A stretch of 64,000 bases of DNA, taken from NCBI GenBank assembly GCA_964344185.1, contig CAYFMN010000001.1, positions 260,318-324,317 of the forward strand, given 5' to 3'. Shown piece by piece: positions 51,664 to 61,077 of the stretch. The stretch comes from JAJDAT01 sp964344185 (GTDB lineage Bacteria; Nitrospinota; Nitrospinia; Nitrospinales; JAJDAT01). The first letter of the stretch is position 1; each line of letters starts with the position of its first letter. Made by a program: the position numbers and the translations under genes. The notes below the pieces were generated by a model. The model was not told the origin of the DNA. It ran no database searches and worked only from the letters and a program-made list of their open reading frames with translations.

Positions 51664-53364
51664 ATGAACCAAAGCTCCGCAAAATTGGATAAAGATTTAT
51701 CCTCAAGGTTTAAAACCATACTGATCCTTAGAGCGGTTTTATTAACGGGTTTAGTCGTTCTTCTTTTTGCTTTCCAAATTCAGGCTAGCGTTCCAACGCC
51801 GATTCAGCCTATAAGCATTGTTATAGGGTTCGCCTATTTTTTATTCTTAGTTTATATATTACTTTTAAGGTACTGTTCCAATTTCGTTTGGGTCGCGACG
51901 GCTTTAGTTTCAGGAGACTTAACGGTTGTTGCGGGTATCTTATATTCTACAGGAGGAATAGAAAGCCCATTTTCCTTCTTAAATATATTAACAATTATTG
52001 CCACAGGAATCCTGCTTCCAAGAACAGCCTGTTATTTGGCCGCCTCTGCAGCTGGCATTATTTATGGATTACTGTTGGATTTTCAGTTTTACGGTATTGT
52101 AAGTCCAATTTATTTGTCGTCAAATGTCGCAAGTTTTTACGAACGTGGATATGTATTTTACATAATATTTATTAATATTATTTCTTATTATAGCGTTGCT
52201 TTTCTAAGTTCTATATTAGCGCAGCGGCTTAAGTCAATTAAGGAAGAGTTAGAAGATAAGAGCGCAAATTTAGAGAAGCTACAAGCCTTCCATCAAAACA
52301 TTTTGCAGAATATGGGTAATGGAATTTGTACAACCGATATGGAAGGTAAGATAACGTCTGTGAATCCCGCAGCCGGGCAAATCATTGGGTTGCCTGACTC
52401 CGAGATATTGGGTTGTTATTGTTTTAAAATTCTTAAGTTAAATAGTTTGGAGAGTTTTTTTAAATTCCATGACGAACCGCTCCCGTTTCAGTTAGAAGGG
52501 GAATGTTTGAGAGACGATAAACGAAACATCCGCATTCGAATGAAAATTAGCGGGCTAAAAGACGAATATAACGAGTTTACGGGGTTTATTTGTGTATTTG
52601 AAGATCTTACGGAACTGCGGGCTATGGAAAACAAAATTGCTCAATCGCAAAGACTGATTGAAGTTGGAAAAATCTCGGCAGGATTAGCTCATGAAATTCG
52701 AAACCCGTTAGCTTCTCTAAGCGGTTCGATCGAAGTTTTGCGAAATGGCCTTAGTCTTGAGCAAACTGATAAACGTTTGATGGATATTGTAATTCGAGAA
52801 ACAGATCGGCTCAATTCAATTGTGTCAGATTTTTTAAATTATGCGAACCCAAGGCCTCCAAAAGTTGTTTTGATTAACCTGAATCAAGTTTTAGAAGATG
52901 TGGTTACTTTATTGAAAAATGATCGGGCATACAATAATTCAGTTAAAGTGACTTTAGATTGTGATAATGAAAGGAGTTTTTTAAAAGGCGATCCTCAACT
53001 ATTTAGACAATTAATATGGAATTTATCTATTAATGCGTTACAAGCTATGTCAGAAGGTGGAGAATTAAAAATTTCAATAAAAGAAACTTCAGATTTTTAC
53101 CGTGAAGACTATCAGTCAAAACAATCTGGTATTTTTTTAACTGTTGAAGACGACGGTTATGGCATAGAACCAAATTTAAAAAATAAAATCTTTGATCCTT
53201 TTTTTTCTACCAAAGAAAAAGGGATTGGGTTAGGGTTAGCGGTTGTGTATAAAATTGTTAATCAGTTTGACGGTTATATTGGATGCAAAAATAAAAAACC
53301 TCACGGGTCATGTTTTGAAATATATTTGCCAAATATCCAATCTCTCAAAGAAATTTTAGTTTAA
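51664..53364 (+). CDS. PilS-like membrane sensor histidine kinase
   Basis: 566 residues. Six membrane segments in the first about 190 residues (ILRAVLLTGLVVLLFAFQI, IVIGFAYFLFLVYILLL, ...), a PAS domain (NMGNGICTTDMEGKITSVNPAAGQIIGL), HisKA with His343 in ISAGLAHEIRNPLASLSGSIEVLR, and HATPase (LIWNLSINALQAMSEGG, DDGYGIEPNLKNKIFDPFFSTKEKGIGLGLAVVYKI). This is the NtrB/PilS type that works with sigma54-dependent regulators. PilS controls pilin transcription with PilR; no PilR gene follows, so its regulator is beyond the window or elsewhere. Confidence 0.85.
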   Translation: MNQSSAKLDKDLSSRFKTILILRAVLLTGLVVLLFAFQIQASVPTPIQPISIVIGFAYFLFLVYILLLRYCSNFVWVATALVSGDLTVVAGILYSTGGIESPFSFLNILTIIATGILLPRTACYLAASAAGIIYGLLLDFQFYGIVSPIYLSSNVASFYERGYVFYIIFINIISYYSVAFLSSILAQRLKSIKEELEDKSANLEKLQAFHQNILQNMGNGICTTDMEGKITSVNPAAGQIIGLPDSEILGCYCFKILKLNSLESFFKFHDEPLPFQLEGECLRDDKRNIRIRMKISGLKDEYNEFTGFICVFEDLTELRAMENKIAQSQRLIEVGKISAGLAHEIRNPLASLSGSIEVLRNGLSLEQTDKRLMDIVIRETDRLNSIVSDFLNYANPRPPKVVLINLNQVLEDVVTLLKNDRAYNNSVKVTLDCDNERSFLKGDPQLFRQLIWNLSINALQAMSEGGELKISIKETSDFYREDYQSKQSGIFLTVEDDGYGIEPNLKNKIFDPFFSTKEKGIGLGLAVVYKIVNQFDGYIGCKNKKPHGSCFEIYLPNIQSLKEILV

Positions 53365-53532
53365 TCTTAGAATTGACGTAATAGGTTTTTCAGTGGTTTT
53401 GCTATATCTACCAATATCCAATATAATAAGTTAAAATTTTTCTAATATTAATTTGTGGAAGTTAATATTTCTATTGATGATTTTGGACGTTCTTTTTAAA
53501 TAATCATCCAAGTTATTAGAAAAGGAAAAAGC

Positions 53533-53760
53533 ATGGGTTTTGACGGTCCCATAAAAATTACAGGCGAAGAAGAAATTGCGGTTTGTATGTGTATGCAATC
53601 AAATCATTGGCCGTTTTGCGATGCTTCTCACCACACTCTTTCAGGAGGCGGTGATTTAGGTCCCAAGTTTATTTCGTTAGATCCTAATAAGACGTATTAT
53701 TTATGCGGGTGTTTCAGAACTAAAAATAAACCTTTCTGCGATGGAAGTCATGAGAAATAA
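53533..53760 (+). CDS. CDGSH iron-sulfur domain protein
   Basis: 75 residues with two CDGSH-type sites: CMCMQSNHWPFCDASH and YLCGCFRTKNKPFCDGSH, both with the C-x-C-x2-S/T-x3-P-x-C-D-x-S-H pattern (three Cys and one His for a 2Fe-2S cluster). Tandem-site bacterial CDGSH proteins are small cytosolic electron-transfer or cluster-transfer proteins. It stands alone; AAAAGGAAAAAG before the ATG gives a usable Shine-Dalgarno. Confidence 0.9.
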   Translation: MGFDGPIKITGEEEIAVCMCMQSNHWPFCDASHHTLSGGGDLGPKFISLDPNKTYYLCGCFRTKNKPFCDGSHEK

Positions 53761-53983
53761 GCGTCATAGTTTCATCGTCCTATTTTATATATTTTCATAA
53801 TCCAACCTTTTTATAGCTAATTTTCTTCTTTTTTTGGCTTTCCTTCCAAAATTTTTCCATGTCCAATTACCAATTTATTAAGTTCCATTAAGCTGCTCAA
53901 TTTTATTTTTTTAATATATTGGTTTTTTGATTAATGAAAACCTTTAAATTGTATAGCTGAGATTGTTCTTTAGGTTTTTTGAG

Positions 53984-55717
53984 ATGAAAAATGTTGTATT
54001 AGGCGTATTGTTAATTTGGGCGATGATTTGTTGGTCGGCTTATTCGTTTGGATTAGACGAAATTCCGCCATATCACACAGACGAAAGTTATTATGTGGAA
54101 TCTGTAAATAATATGATTGAAACTGGAGATTATTTTACTCCTTATTTTCATGGGGAAAAACGTTTTTCAAAACCGATTTTTACTTATTGGTTGATGATAA
54201 TTTCTAATAAATTATTTGGCCCAGGATTAGCTTCGGCAAGGTTTTGGTCCGCTTTTTTGGGGGTGGGTTGCTCTATCCTTACGTTTTTGTTAACGCACAG
54301 ATTATTTGGGGTTAAACCCGCTTTTATAAGTTCTTTAATATTACCCGGAACTTTTATGCATTTTATGGTTGCAAGATGGGCAACTACGGACATGATCCTA
54401 AGTTTTTTTATTTTGGGTACTTTTTATTTTTTTATTCGAGGTTATCAAGAGGATTCCACGTCTTCAAAAAATTATTTGTTGGCTTATGCATCGCTGTCAT
54501 TTGGTTTTTTAACTAAAGGACCTCCTGCGATTTTGATTCCTTGTTTGGTTATAGTGTCTTTTTTAGTTTTAAGCGGTCAAAGTCGTAAGGTATTTCGCTT
54601 AAGATTTTTTTGGGGGGCAACGATTTTTTTAGCGATTAATTTGCCCTGGTTTGGAGGAATGTGGTTTATCCATGGTCAAGAGTTTCTAGACCATATGGTA
54701 AATGTGGAAATTAAAAACCGTTTATTAGATGAGACTCCACTCGGTTTTTATTATTTCGGATCCTTGTTTCGTTATTCGCTTCCGTGGTCGTTTTTTTTAT
54801 GTTCAGCCTTTTTGATTTACTTTGGTTTTGTTTCTTGGCAAAGCGATGCGAAAGAGAGAGCTTTCTGGGAAAAGGTAAAAATTGAACTTTTGAAACTATT
54901 CAGCGAGGAATCTCAATATCTTTTGTTTTGTCTGCTTGGCATAATTATACCTTTGTTCCTGTTTTTGGGTCTTAGAACCGAACACAGCCGTTATTTGCTG
55001 CCTGTTTTCCCCTTTATTTGCGCTATTTTAGGTTTGTTTTTTGTTCAACTTGAAAGTCTAAATAATTGGCGGAATAAGTTTTTTTTCAAGGCGCCTTTTT
55101 TATGTGTGGTTTTGTTTTACGTTTTAATAGCAATAGGAATGGGACTATTAATGGCGCTTTACAAAAAAATAGAACCGGTTCCTTTTCGATTGGGCATAGT
55201 TCCTTTTGCTTTAGCGTTTGGAATTTCTTTACTCGCTTTTTTGTTTTTCTATAAAAAAATTTTTGGGATTGTCGTAACTTTAGCGTTAATGCAACTATTT
55301 ACTTTAACTTTTATTTTTGGAGATGCGCTTTCATTTTATAGTCGATACCCCATGAAAAAGTTTAAAGAAATTTCGACAACCTCTTTAAAAAGCAACGCTG
55401 CGCTGGCTGTTTTAAGTTTAGGAAATGATCGAGCGAAATGGAGCGTGTTGACTGGAAAACCGGTCTATGGGTATCTCAAGCCAGAAAAGCTTCTAGCGGA
55501 TTTAGAAGCAAAAAATATTGCTTTTGTGGCAATGAAAGAAAAGGATTGGAAACAAAACTTTTCTGATAAGCGCTTTATTTTGGTTGAAAAAGATCTTAGG
55601 TGGAAATGGAAGGGCGATATTAGCTCGCTTTTTGCCGACTTATTTGCAAAAGGAATAAAAAGTTATGCTGATAACATGACAGAGACGATTGTGCTATTAA
55701 AATACACAAGAACTTAA
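53984..55717 (+). CDS. ArnT-like polytopic glycosyltransferase (PMT family)
   Basis: About 577 residues from ATG 53984; a TTG at 53963 would add seven. GT-C landmarks: first-loop HTDESYYVESVNNMIETGDYFTPYFHGEKRFSKPIFTYWL, which is the ArnT/PMT pattern of an acidic pair then a KPPL-like KPI, then ARFWSAFLGVGCSILTFLL, FMVARWATTDMIL, FGFLTKGPPAILIP and EHSRYLLPVFPF. C-terminal soluble part about 110 residues. The family transfers a sugar from undecaprenyl-phosphate to lipid A or other acceptors in the periplasm. ArnT-specific aminoarabinose genes are not near, so donor and acceptor are unknown. Confidence 0.88.
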   Translation: MKNVVLGVLLIWAMICWSAYSFGLDEIPPYHTDESYYVESVNNMIETGDYFTPYFHGEKRFSKPIFTYWLMIISNKLFGPGLASARFWSAFLGVGCSILTFLLTHRLFGVKPAFISSLILPGTFMHFMVARWATTDMILSFFILGTFYFFIRGYQEDSTSSKNYLLAYASLSFGFLTKGPPAILIPCLVIVSFLVLSGQSRKVFRLRFFWGATIFLAINLPWFGGMWFIHGQEFLDHMVNVEIKNRLLDETPLGFYYFGSLFRYSLPWSFFLCSAFLIYFGFVSWQSDAKERAFWEKVKIELLKLFSEESQYLLFCLLGIIIPLFLFLGLRTEHSRYLLPVFPFICAILGLFFVQLESLNNWRNKFFFKAPFLCVVLFYVLIAIGMGLLMALYKKIEPVPFRLGIVPFALAFGISLLAFLFFYKKIFGIVVTLALMQLFTLTFIFGDALSFYSRYPMKKFKEISTTSLKSNAALAVLSLGNDRAKWSVLTGKPVYGYLKPEKLLADLEAKNIAFVAMKEKDWKQNFSDKRFILVEKDLRWKWKGDISSLFADLFAKGIKSYADNMTETIVLLKYTRT

Positions 55718-55741
55718 AAAAACTATTTTAATTATGGAGGC

Positions 55742-56020
55742 TTAGTTAGTTTTTTGTTTTGAGACAAGCAGAAATCCAAAAGTTTCTAAGCGCCAAACCA
55801 AAACATCCAAGCCTTTAAGCATATAAAACCAATATGGAAGAACCAAAATTAACGGTTTTTTATTGAGTCCATTTTTGCACAAAATGAATTCTATTAGCTG
55901 TTTTTTGGATCGTTTAATTAAAGGCCAATTTCCTCTAGCTTTTATAATTTGAATTAACTTGATTAAGTTAATAATTCTATTGATCATATAAGTTTTTTTA
56001 AGCGTTTGATCTAAATACAA
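55742..56020 (-). CDS. Doubtful small ORF or gene remnant
   Basis: 92 residues from TTG, or about 80 from an internal ATG. The protein is basic with hydrophobic stretches (PLILVLPYWFYMLKGLDVLVWRLETFGFLLV). The C-terminal part looks like the end of some longer enzyme, but I cannot name it. Length and AT-rich context allow chance. It occupies the gap between two plus-strand genes on the opposite strand. Confidence 0.3.
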   Translation of the reverse strand: MYLDQTLKKTYMINRIINLIKLIQIIKARGNWPLIKRSKKQLIEFILCKNGLNKKPLILVLPYWFYMLKGLDVLVWRLETFGFLLVSKQKTN

Positions 56021-56184
56021 AGATCTATATATTTATACTCCTTTATGTTATCTACTAATGTTAACCGTAGTATTTGGTTTTGTGAAGGTTTTTAATGTCG
56101 TTTACTTAAATTTAAGAAATGCCAAATTATTGTTTTGCAATTGAAGTATTGCTCTAAGTTAGTTTAATAATTAGGAAATCTGTT

Positions 56185-58041
56185 TTGGACATCAACGCGT
56201 TAGATAAAAAAGCTAGAGATTTAATTAAACAAGGTTCTTCGCTTGTAGAGTGGCATTGTGAATATTTGAGAAAAATGGTTGCGGTAGACAGCAGAAGCTT
56301 TGGCGTGAATGAGTTTCCTGGAGATAGGACGGAGCCTAGCGATATGACTGAGATTTTGTCGCTTGCCGAAGAGTATTTGTTAAATATTGGATTTGATTTT
56401 GTAAAAATAAATAAAAGCCCAGATGGGCAATCTTTATCTAATCCAATTTTAATGGCGGAATTATTTTCGGAAAATGGAAAGCCGACTCTTTTATTCTACG
56501 CTCATTTGGATAAGCAACCATATATGGACAATGAAAAATTCGAGAAATGGGGAGGTGTTCCACCGACTGAATTAAGGTGGAATGAAGACAAGACTAGAGC
56601 TTATGGACGCGGAGCGGCGGATGATTTAGCGGGAGTGACTGCAATAGGGATGGTTGTTGATTCGCTACTCAAGGCGTTAAATTTTGACGCTCAAAACCCA
56701 AGTAAAGAAAAAATTATGGATTTACCGTGTAATATTAAAGTTATTTACGAAACGGAAGAAGAGTCGGGCTCTAAAACTTTGATTGAACAAATAAAGCAAA
56801 ATCGAGAATTTTTTGAAACGTCTGATTGTGTGTTAATTACAGACGTAATTAATCCAGATCAAGGAATTCCAGGTTTGACGACATGTTTGCGCGGTCTTGT
56901 CCAAGTCAATCTAACTCTTAAAACGAAAGAAAGCTCCAAAACTAATATTGACGCCCAAATGGCATTATATAAATTATTAGCTACTTTAATTAACGACGAT
57001 CATTCGTTAGCAATTGAAAAAATAGCTTCAGCGGATATACCGCTAACTGAAAAAGAACGGGAAGGATTTGCACGAATTCCAACTTCAGTAGCGTTTCTAC
57101 GAAAAACAGGTGGATTACTCCAAGGAACGGGATTAACTGTTTCTTCTGACAGGGAGAGTATTATTGAAGCTCAATTAAGGAAATCATATATTAATGTTCG
57201 CCCTGGAAATCGGATTTCTGGAAGCGTTATATTTGGTGCGGCTGCTGCCAGGTTAAAAATTAGACTTCCAGATTCCTTAAGCGGTGACACTTTATTATCT
57301 TTGGTTAGTCAAAAAATAGATCGATTAAACCGATTTCGTTTGAAAACTTTAATCAATAGCTTTTCCGAAGACGATAACGTTATCGTTGATTTATTTGTTC
57401 AATCTTCTGAAAAAAATCCTCATTCAGGAACGAATGGGGGACCGTTTCCAGTCGCCGAATTACAGCTAGCCAAAATTATAGATAAACTCATAGATGAAAA
57501 TGGGCTTTTGTTTTTAGAGGATGTAAAAAGCTCACAAAAATTTTTGATTCCTATTTTAGAAGTTCAATCTTTGTGGACTGATAACGACGGGAGTTATAGG
57601 TTATTTGATTCTCATGAGGCTAAAGCAATTGTCGAGGTTCGATTAGCTGCTGGAAATGACGAAAAGCATGCCGCAGAAGCTTTGTGTGAATATTTATTAA
57701 AACAAGTTCCTGATGAATTTGAAGTTAATATTTTGCCTGATAAAGGAGCTCCTCCTTGGATAACGGAGATTGAAAGTCCTGCATTTTCTTTAATTTTGGA
57801 AGCCCTAGAGGAAGGCTATGGTGAAAAAGCTTGTTTATACGGTTGTGGAGGAACAATTCCTTTTGTTCCCAAATTGACTGATGCTTTAGGTCCGATTCCT
57901 CCATTATGCTTAGGAGCTTACGACCCAGATTCAAAAATGCATGAGCCAGGCGAGAGTATGTCGATGGTAGATTGGCTTGGATGCGTTAGGTCGATGATTT
58001 ATTTCGCTTGTAGGTCTTCCAATGTATTTCCCAAAGGTTAA
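56185..58041 (+). CDS. Long M20-family metallopeptidase
   Basis: 618 residues, longer than the usual 350-480. Starts with TTG after a TAGGAAA Shine-Dalgarno. M20 metal-site motifs: LFYAHLDKQPY (His, Asp), GRGAADDLAGVTA (bridging Asp), ETEEESGSKTL (Glu-Glu general base and ligand), TDVINPD, and a late His in NPHSGTNGGPF. The lid domain lies between. Relatives cleave dipeptides or deacylate amino acids. The GTTGLTTCLRGLVQ-type dimer-lid segment (PGLTTCLRGLVQVNLTL) matches the large carboxypeptidase/dipeptidase subgroup. No signal peptide, so cytoplasmic. The substrate is undefined. Confidence 0.88.
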   Translation: MDINALDKKARDLIKQGSSLVEWHCEYLRKMVAVDSRSFGVNEFPGDRTEPSDMTEILSLAEEYLLNIGFDFVKINKSPDGQSLSNPILMAELFSENGKPTLLFYAHLDKQPYMDNEKFEKWGGVPPTELRWNEDKTRAYGRGAADDLAGVTAIGMVVDSLLKALNFDAQNPSKEKIMDLPCNIKVIYETEEESGSKTLIEQIKQNREFFETSDCVLITDVINPDQGIPGLTTCLRGLVQVNLTLKTKESSKTNIDAQMALYKLLATLINDDHSLAIEKIASADIPLTEKEREGFARIPTSVAFLRKTGGLLQGTGLTVSSDRESIIEAQLRKSYINVRPGNRISGSVIFGAAAARLKIRLPDSLSGDTLLSLVSQKIDRLNRFRLKTLINSFSEDDNVIVDLFVQSSEKNPHSGTNGGPFPVAELQLAKIIDKLIDENGLLFLEDVKSSQKFLIPILEVQSLWTDNDGSYRLFDSHEAKAIVEVRLAAGNDEKHAAEALCEYLLKQVPDEFEVNILPDKGAPPWITEIESPAFSLILEALEEGYGEKACLYGCGGTIPFVPKLTDALGPIPPLCLGAYDPDSKMHEPGESMSMVDWLGCVRSMIYFACRSSNVFPKG

Positions 58042-58066
58042 ATTAGGAAATATTCAGTTTGTTTTT

Positions 58067-58092
58067 TGTTGCTACCGTTAGTTTGGTATAAT
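58067..58092 (+). promoter_or_regulatory. Extended -10 promoter upstream of the HD-GYP gene
   Basis: TATAAT (58087-58092) is preceded by TGG, the same TGGTATAAT as in the pilus promoter. A TTGTTG (58067-58072) is 14 bp upstream, short for a -35, so this may rely on the extended -10. It is about 45 bp before the ATG. Confidence 0.5.
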
Positions 58093-58135
58093 AATCTGGT
58101 GCGAGATTACCATTTTAGCTAATCCCTTAAAAAGA

Positions 58136-59104
58136 ATGACTGAAGAAACACAATTATATCGCCCTATTAATCTAGAAAATATTAGTAAGGGGTCTAATTT
58201 AACCTTTGACGTTTACTATAAGTCGACCTCTGTAGGAGGCGGGTATGTTAAATTTGCAAGCGCAGATAACCCTAAACATCAAGAAAAGGTTAAATCGTTA
58301 TTAGGCAGTACGGATTTCGATACACAGTTATATGTAGAGGAGAAAGATTTATTTAAATACTACGATCAAGCCACCGTTTCTTTGAAAAAGATGATGTCTA
58401 GCGACGTTGTGCCTCTGACGGAAAAGACTAAAAGAGTTTATTCGGTTTCAAAAGAAATCATGAAAGATTTTTTTGAGTTTTCCGCGACAGAGAAGGTTTT
58501 GGGTTCCTCAGAAAAAGTGATGGACATTATGGAAGATTGTATTTCCGATAATAATGTAGGGTTCAAGGCAATCTCTCAAATAACAAATAAAGATTATTAT
58601 ACGTATACGCATAGCGTCAATGTTGGATTGTACTGTATGACATTTGGCGTGAAGCTTAAGATGGGGCGAGATGATATTCGTGAGTTAGGTTTGGGAGGGA
58701 TGTTACATGATGTTGGAAAAGCTGAAATACCTCACGAGTTGATAAATAAAAATGGGGCTTTAACAGACGAAGAGTTTAAGATTATCCAGAACCACTCTCC
58801 TAAGGGTGAAGAATATCTTTCTAACTTAAATTGCTACAGCCAGAAAGTGACTTGTATGGCAGGCCAGCATCATGAGAAATGGAAGGGTGGAGGGTATCCC
58901 AAGAATCTTATGGGAGATCAAATTGCAGTTAACGCAAGGATTTGTAAGATAATGGACGTTTACGACGCACTTTCCACCAGGCGTTCTTATAAAAAAGCAA
59001 TGAACCCTTTCGAAGCTTTAACTTTGATGAAGCAAAAAATGAACGATCATTTTGATCCTAAGCTTTTAAACGCTTTTATAAGATTAATGGGGCCGGATAT
59101 GTAA
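58136..59104 (+). CDS. HD-GYP cyclic di-GMP phosphodiesterase
   Basis: 322 residues. N-terminal about 120 residues form a divergent beta-containing input domain (YRPINLENISKGSNLTFDVYYKS..., DUF3391-like in position). The catalytic domain has the HD pair in MLHDVGKAEIPHELI (residues 191-192), the second His in QNHSPKGEEYL, HHEKWKGGGYP (GYP motif) and ARICKIMDVYDALSTRRSYK. All signature residues of active HD-GYP enzymes are kept. They hydrolyse c-di-GMP to pGpG or GMP. It faces convergently a HDOD gene whose upstream partner is a GGDEF synthase. Confidence 0.92.
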   Translation: MTEETQLYRPINLENISKGSNLTFDVYYKSTSVGGGYVKFASADNPKHQEKVKSLLGSTDFDTQLYVEEKDLFKYYDQATVSLKKMMSSDVVPLTEKTKRVYSVSKEIMKDFFEFSATEKVLGSSEKVMDIMEDCISDNNVGFKAISQITNKDYYTYTHSVNVGLYCMTFGVKLKMGRDDIRELGLGGMLHDVGKAEIPHELINKNGALTDEEFKIIQNHSPKGEEYLSNLNCYSQKVTCMAGQHHEKWKGGGYPKNLMGDQIAVNARICKIMDVYDALSTRRSYKKAMNPFEALTLMKQKMNDHFDPKLLNAFIRLMGPDM

Positions 59105-59137
59105 ATAATTAGTTTTGCTAATTTTCTTGCCAGTTTT

Positions 59138-59989
59138 TTAACTTTCAAAAGCCGCCGCCGCTAACTCCGCAACTTCTTTTAACTTTGGAGTCCAATCATC
59201 CAAAGTTGATTGATCCAATTCTAAGGTTTCAAAAATCCACGATTCTATTGAAGCTTCTGGAGTCTCCCAACCATCATGATAATTCAAATTATTCGCTAAA
59301 CAGTCGGACAAGCAAACCAAAGCAGATAGTTTTTTAGATTCGGTGTTTTTTGCATCTAGATTGTTGTTTAATTTTACAGCGTTAATCAACTTTTCAGGAA
59401 AACCCCAAATAGAGGTTAGATGTCCTGAAATTTCAGAAATCGGCCTACCTAGAGTTTGGTTGCCTGCCTGACATAATGAAATTTTTTCTCTCTTTGCTTT
59501 CTTTGCGATTATTGAAAAGATTTTAGGTTGATGGACTAAAATAGCGATTTTTCCAATATCATGAATTAAACCTGCTGTAAAACATTCATCCGATGCGTAA
59601 TGCTGCGATAATTCAGCAATTTCTAAAGCAAATGTTGCCGTAATTATCATGTGTCGCCATAAGGATTTAACCGCAATGTTGTAATCGTTAAAAGCTTCGC
59701 TGTTACTTTCTAAAATTGGGGTTGTCAATATTATGTTTTTTATCGGCCCAGGTCCTAAAAGGTTTGAAGCTTGCTCTAAAGAAACAATTTGCGAGGGGTA
59801 ACCGTAAAATGGAGCGTTTGCAATCTTAAGAATTTGGCAGGCCATTGCAGGATCGTTTTGGATCATTGTTTCAGCGCTGAAGTCTTTAAACGACATGGTG
59901 TTGACTTGATCCAATACCCTTGCAATTTGGAATGGCGGGGAAGGAAGAATTTCAACCTCTCTGAAAACGTCTAGTTCAATTGGTTTCAT
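59138..59989 (-). CDS. HDOD-domain protein
   Basis: 283 residues. The HDOD pattern is visible: EILPSPPFQIARVLDQV, MIQNDPAMACQILKIANAPFYGYPSQIVSLEQASNLLGPGPIKNII, and LWRHMIITATFALEIAEL with the H-D pair in AGLIHDIGKIAILVH. HDOD proteins lack some HD-GYP metal ligands and act as signalling scaffolds, often controlling motility or pili. The start is 8 bp after the GGDEF stop on the same strand, forming a two-gene unit. Confidence 0.9.
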   Translation of the reverse strand: MKPIELDVFREVEILPSPPFQIARVLDQVNTMSFKDFSAETMIQNDPAMACQILKIANAPFYGYPSQIVSLEQASNLLGPGPIKNIILTTPILESNSEAFNDYNIAVKSLWRHMIITATFALEIAELSQHYASDECFTAGLIHDIGKIAILVHQPKIFSIIAKKAKREKISLCQAGNQTLGRPISEISGHLTSIWGFPEKLINAVKLNNNLDAKNTESKKLSALVCLSDCLANNLNYHDGWETPEASIESWIFETLELDQSTLDDWTPKLKEVAELAAAAFES

Positions 59990-59997
59990 TAGTCTAC

Positions 59998-61077
59998 TTA
60001 TCCAATTATAGTCTGATTTCTTCCGCTTTCTTTAGCCTTATATAAAGCTTGATCTGCGACTTTTAGAAGATCGTCTTTACTTCTCATTTTCTTAAAATCT
60101 ATTTCAGCAATGCCGCAACTGATTGTGACGCGCCAATTTTTTTTGTCCTTATTAAAAGATAATTTTTCCACTTGATTTCTAATCCTCTCGGCTATTGGAA
60201 ACGCTCCTTTAGCGTTGGTTTCTGGTAAGACAACTACAAATTCTTCGCCTCCATACCGAGCAATAGTATCGTGAGCTCTACAGATTACGTTTAAGGTTTT
60301 TCCAATTTCGATGAGAACTTCGTCTCCTTTTTGATGACCATATGTGTCGTTGATTGATTTAAAGTGATCCACATCTAAGATAATCGCAGAAAGTGGGCTT
60401 TTATAACGTAGACTTCTAGAAAATTCTGAAGCGAATATATTTTCAAGATATTGTCTATTTTTAATGCCTGTTAAGCCATCAGTTACTGATAGGTCTTCTA
60501 CCTTTTCAAATAGTAGAGCGTTACTAATGGTTAATGATAAAAATTCGGTAATATTGATAACAAAGTCTAATTCGCCAACTGAAAAAAAACCCTTCATATT
60601 ATCGTTTAAATTTAGAATCCCTACGATCTCATTTTCAATCATCAAAGGAGCGCAGACTAAAAAATTATTTTGGAACAGGCTATTGCGTTTCCCTTGGAAG
60701 AATTTTGAATTTTGATAATTTGCTTCGACAATATACTTCCCATGATTGAGAGCTTCTTTCATGACGGGAGAATCATTGACTGCAATCGACATACTTTTTG
60801 GTAGGTCGGGTCTGTTATGACAAGCTAAGTCTAATTTGTTATTTTTTTTGTCGAATAGAAATAAAGTAAAATATCTAATGGATAGGATATGAGGTAATTT
60901 TTCAACTAGAACTCGCTTTATTTCTTCAAGATCGAGAAGGCTAACACTTTTTTGTAGATAGAGTAAGTGATTTGAGAATATTAAAGATTGCCCGAGCATT
61001 CCGTTTTGCTTTTTGAGCAAATCGCGAACTGTGGCTAACTCTTTATATTTTTTGCCTTCGCTCATATCATTTATCAA
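59998..61077 (-). CDS. GAF-GGDEF diguanylate cyclase
   Basis: 359 residues: N-terminal helix, a GAF-like sensor (about 45-190, ISIRYFTLFLFDKKNNKLDL, FLVCAPLMIENEIVGILNLND), then a complete GGDEF domain (VTDGLTGIKNRQYLENIF, ILDVDHFKSINDTYGHQKGDEVL, ARYGGEEFVVVLPE at about residue 275). The I-site RAHD lies exactly five residues before GGEEF, so product inhibition by c-di-GMP is expected. It is soluble, with no membrane segment. Alternative start choice is possible since MINDMSEGKK has two ATGs. It is followed by the HDOD gene. Confidence 0.93.
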   Translation of the reverse strand: MINDMSEGKKYKELATVRDLLKKQNGMLGQSLIFSNHLLYLQKSVSLLDLEEIKRVLVEKLPHILSIRYFTLFLFDKKNNKLDLACHNRPDLPKSMSIAVNDSPVMKEALNHGKYIVEANYQNSKFFQGKRNSLFQNNFLVCAPLMIENEIVGILNLNDNMKGFFSVGELDFVINITEFLSLTISNALLFEKVEDLSVTDGLTGIKNRQYLENIFASEFSRSLRYKSPLSAIILDVDHFKSINDTYGHQKGDEVLIEIGKTLNVICRAHDTIARYGGEEFVVVLPETNAKGAFPIAERIRNQVEKLSFNKDKKNWRVTISCGIAEIDFKKMRSKDDLLKVADQALYKAKESGRNQTIIG

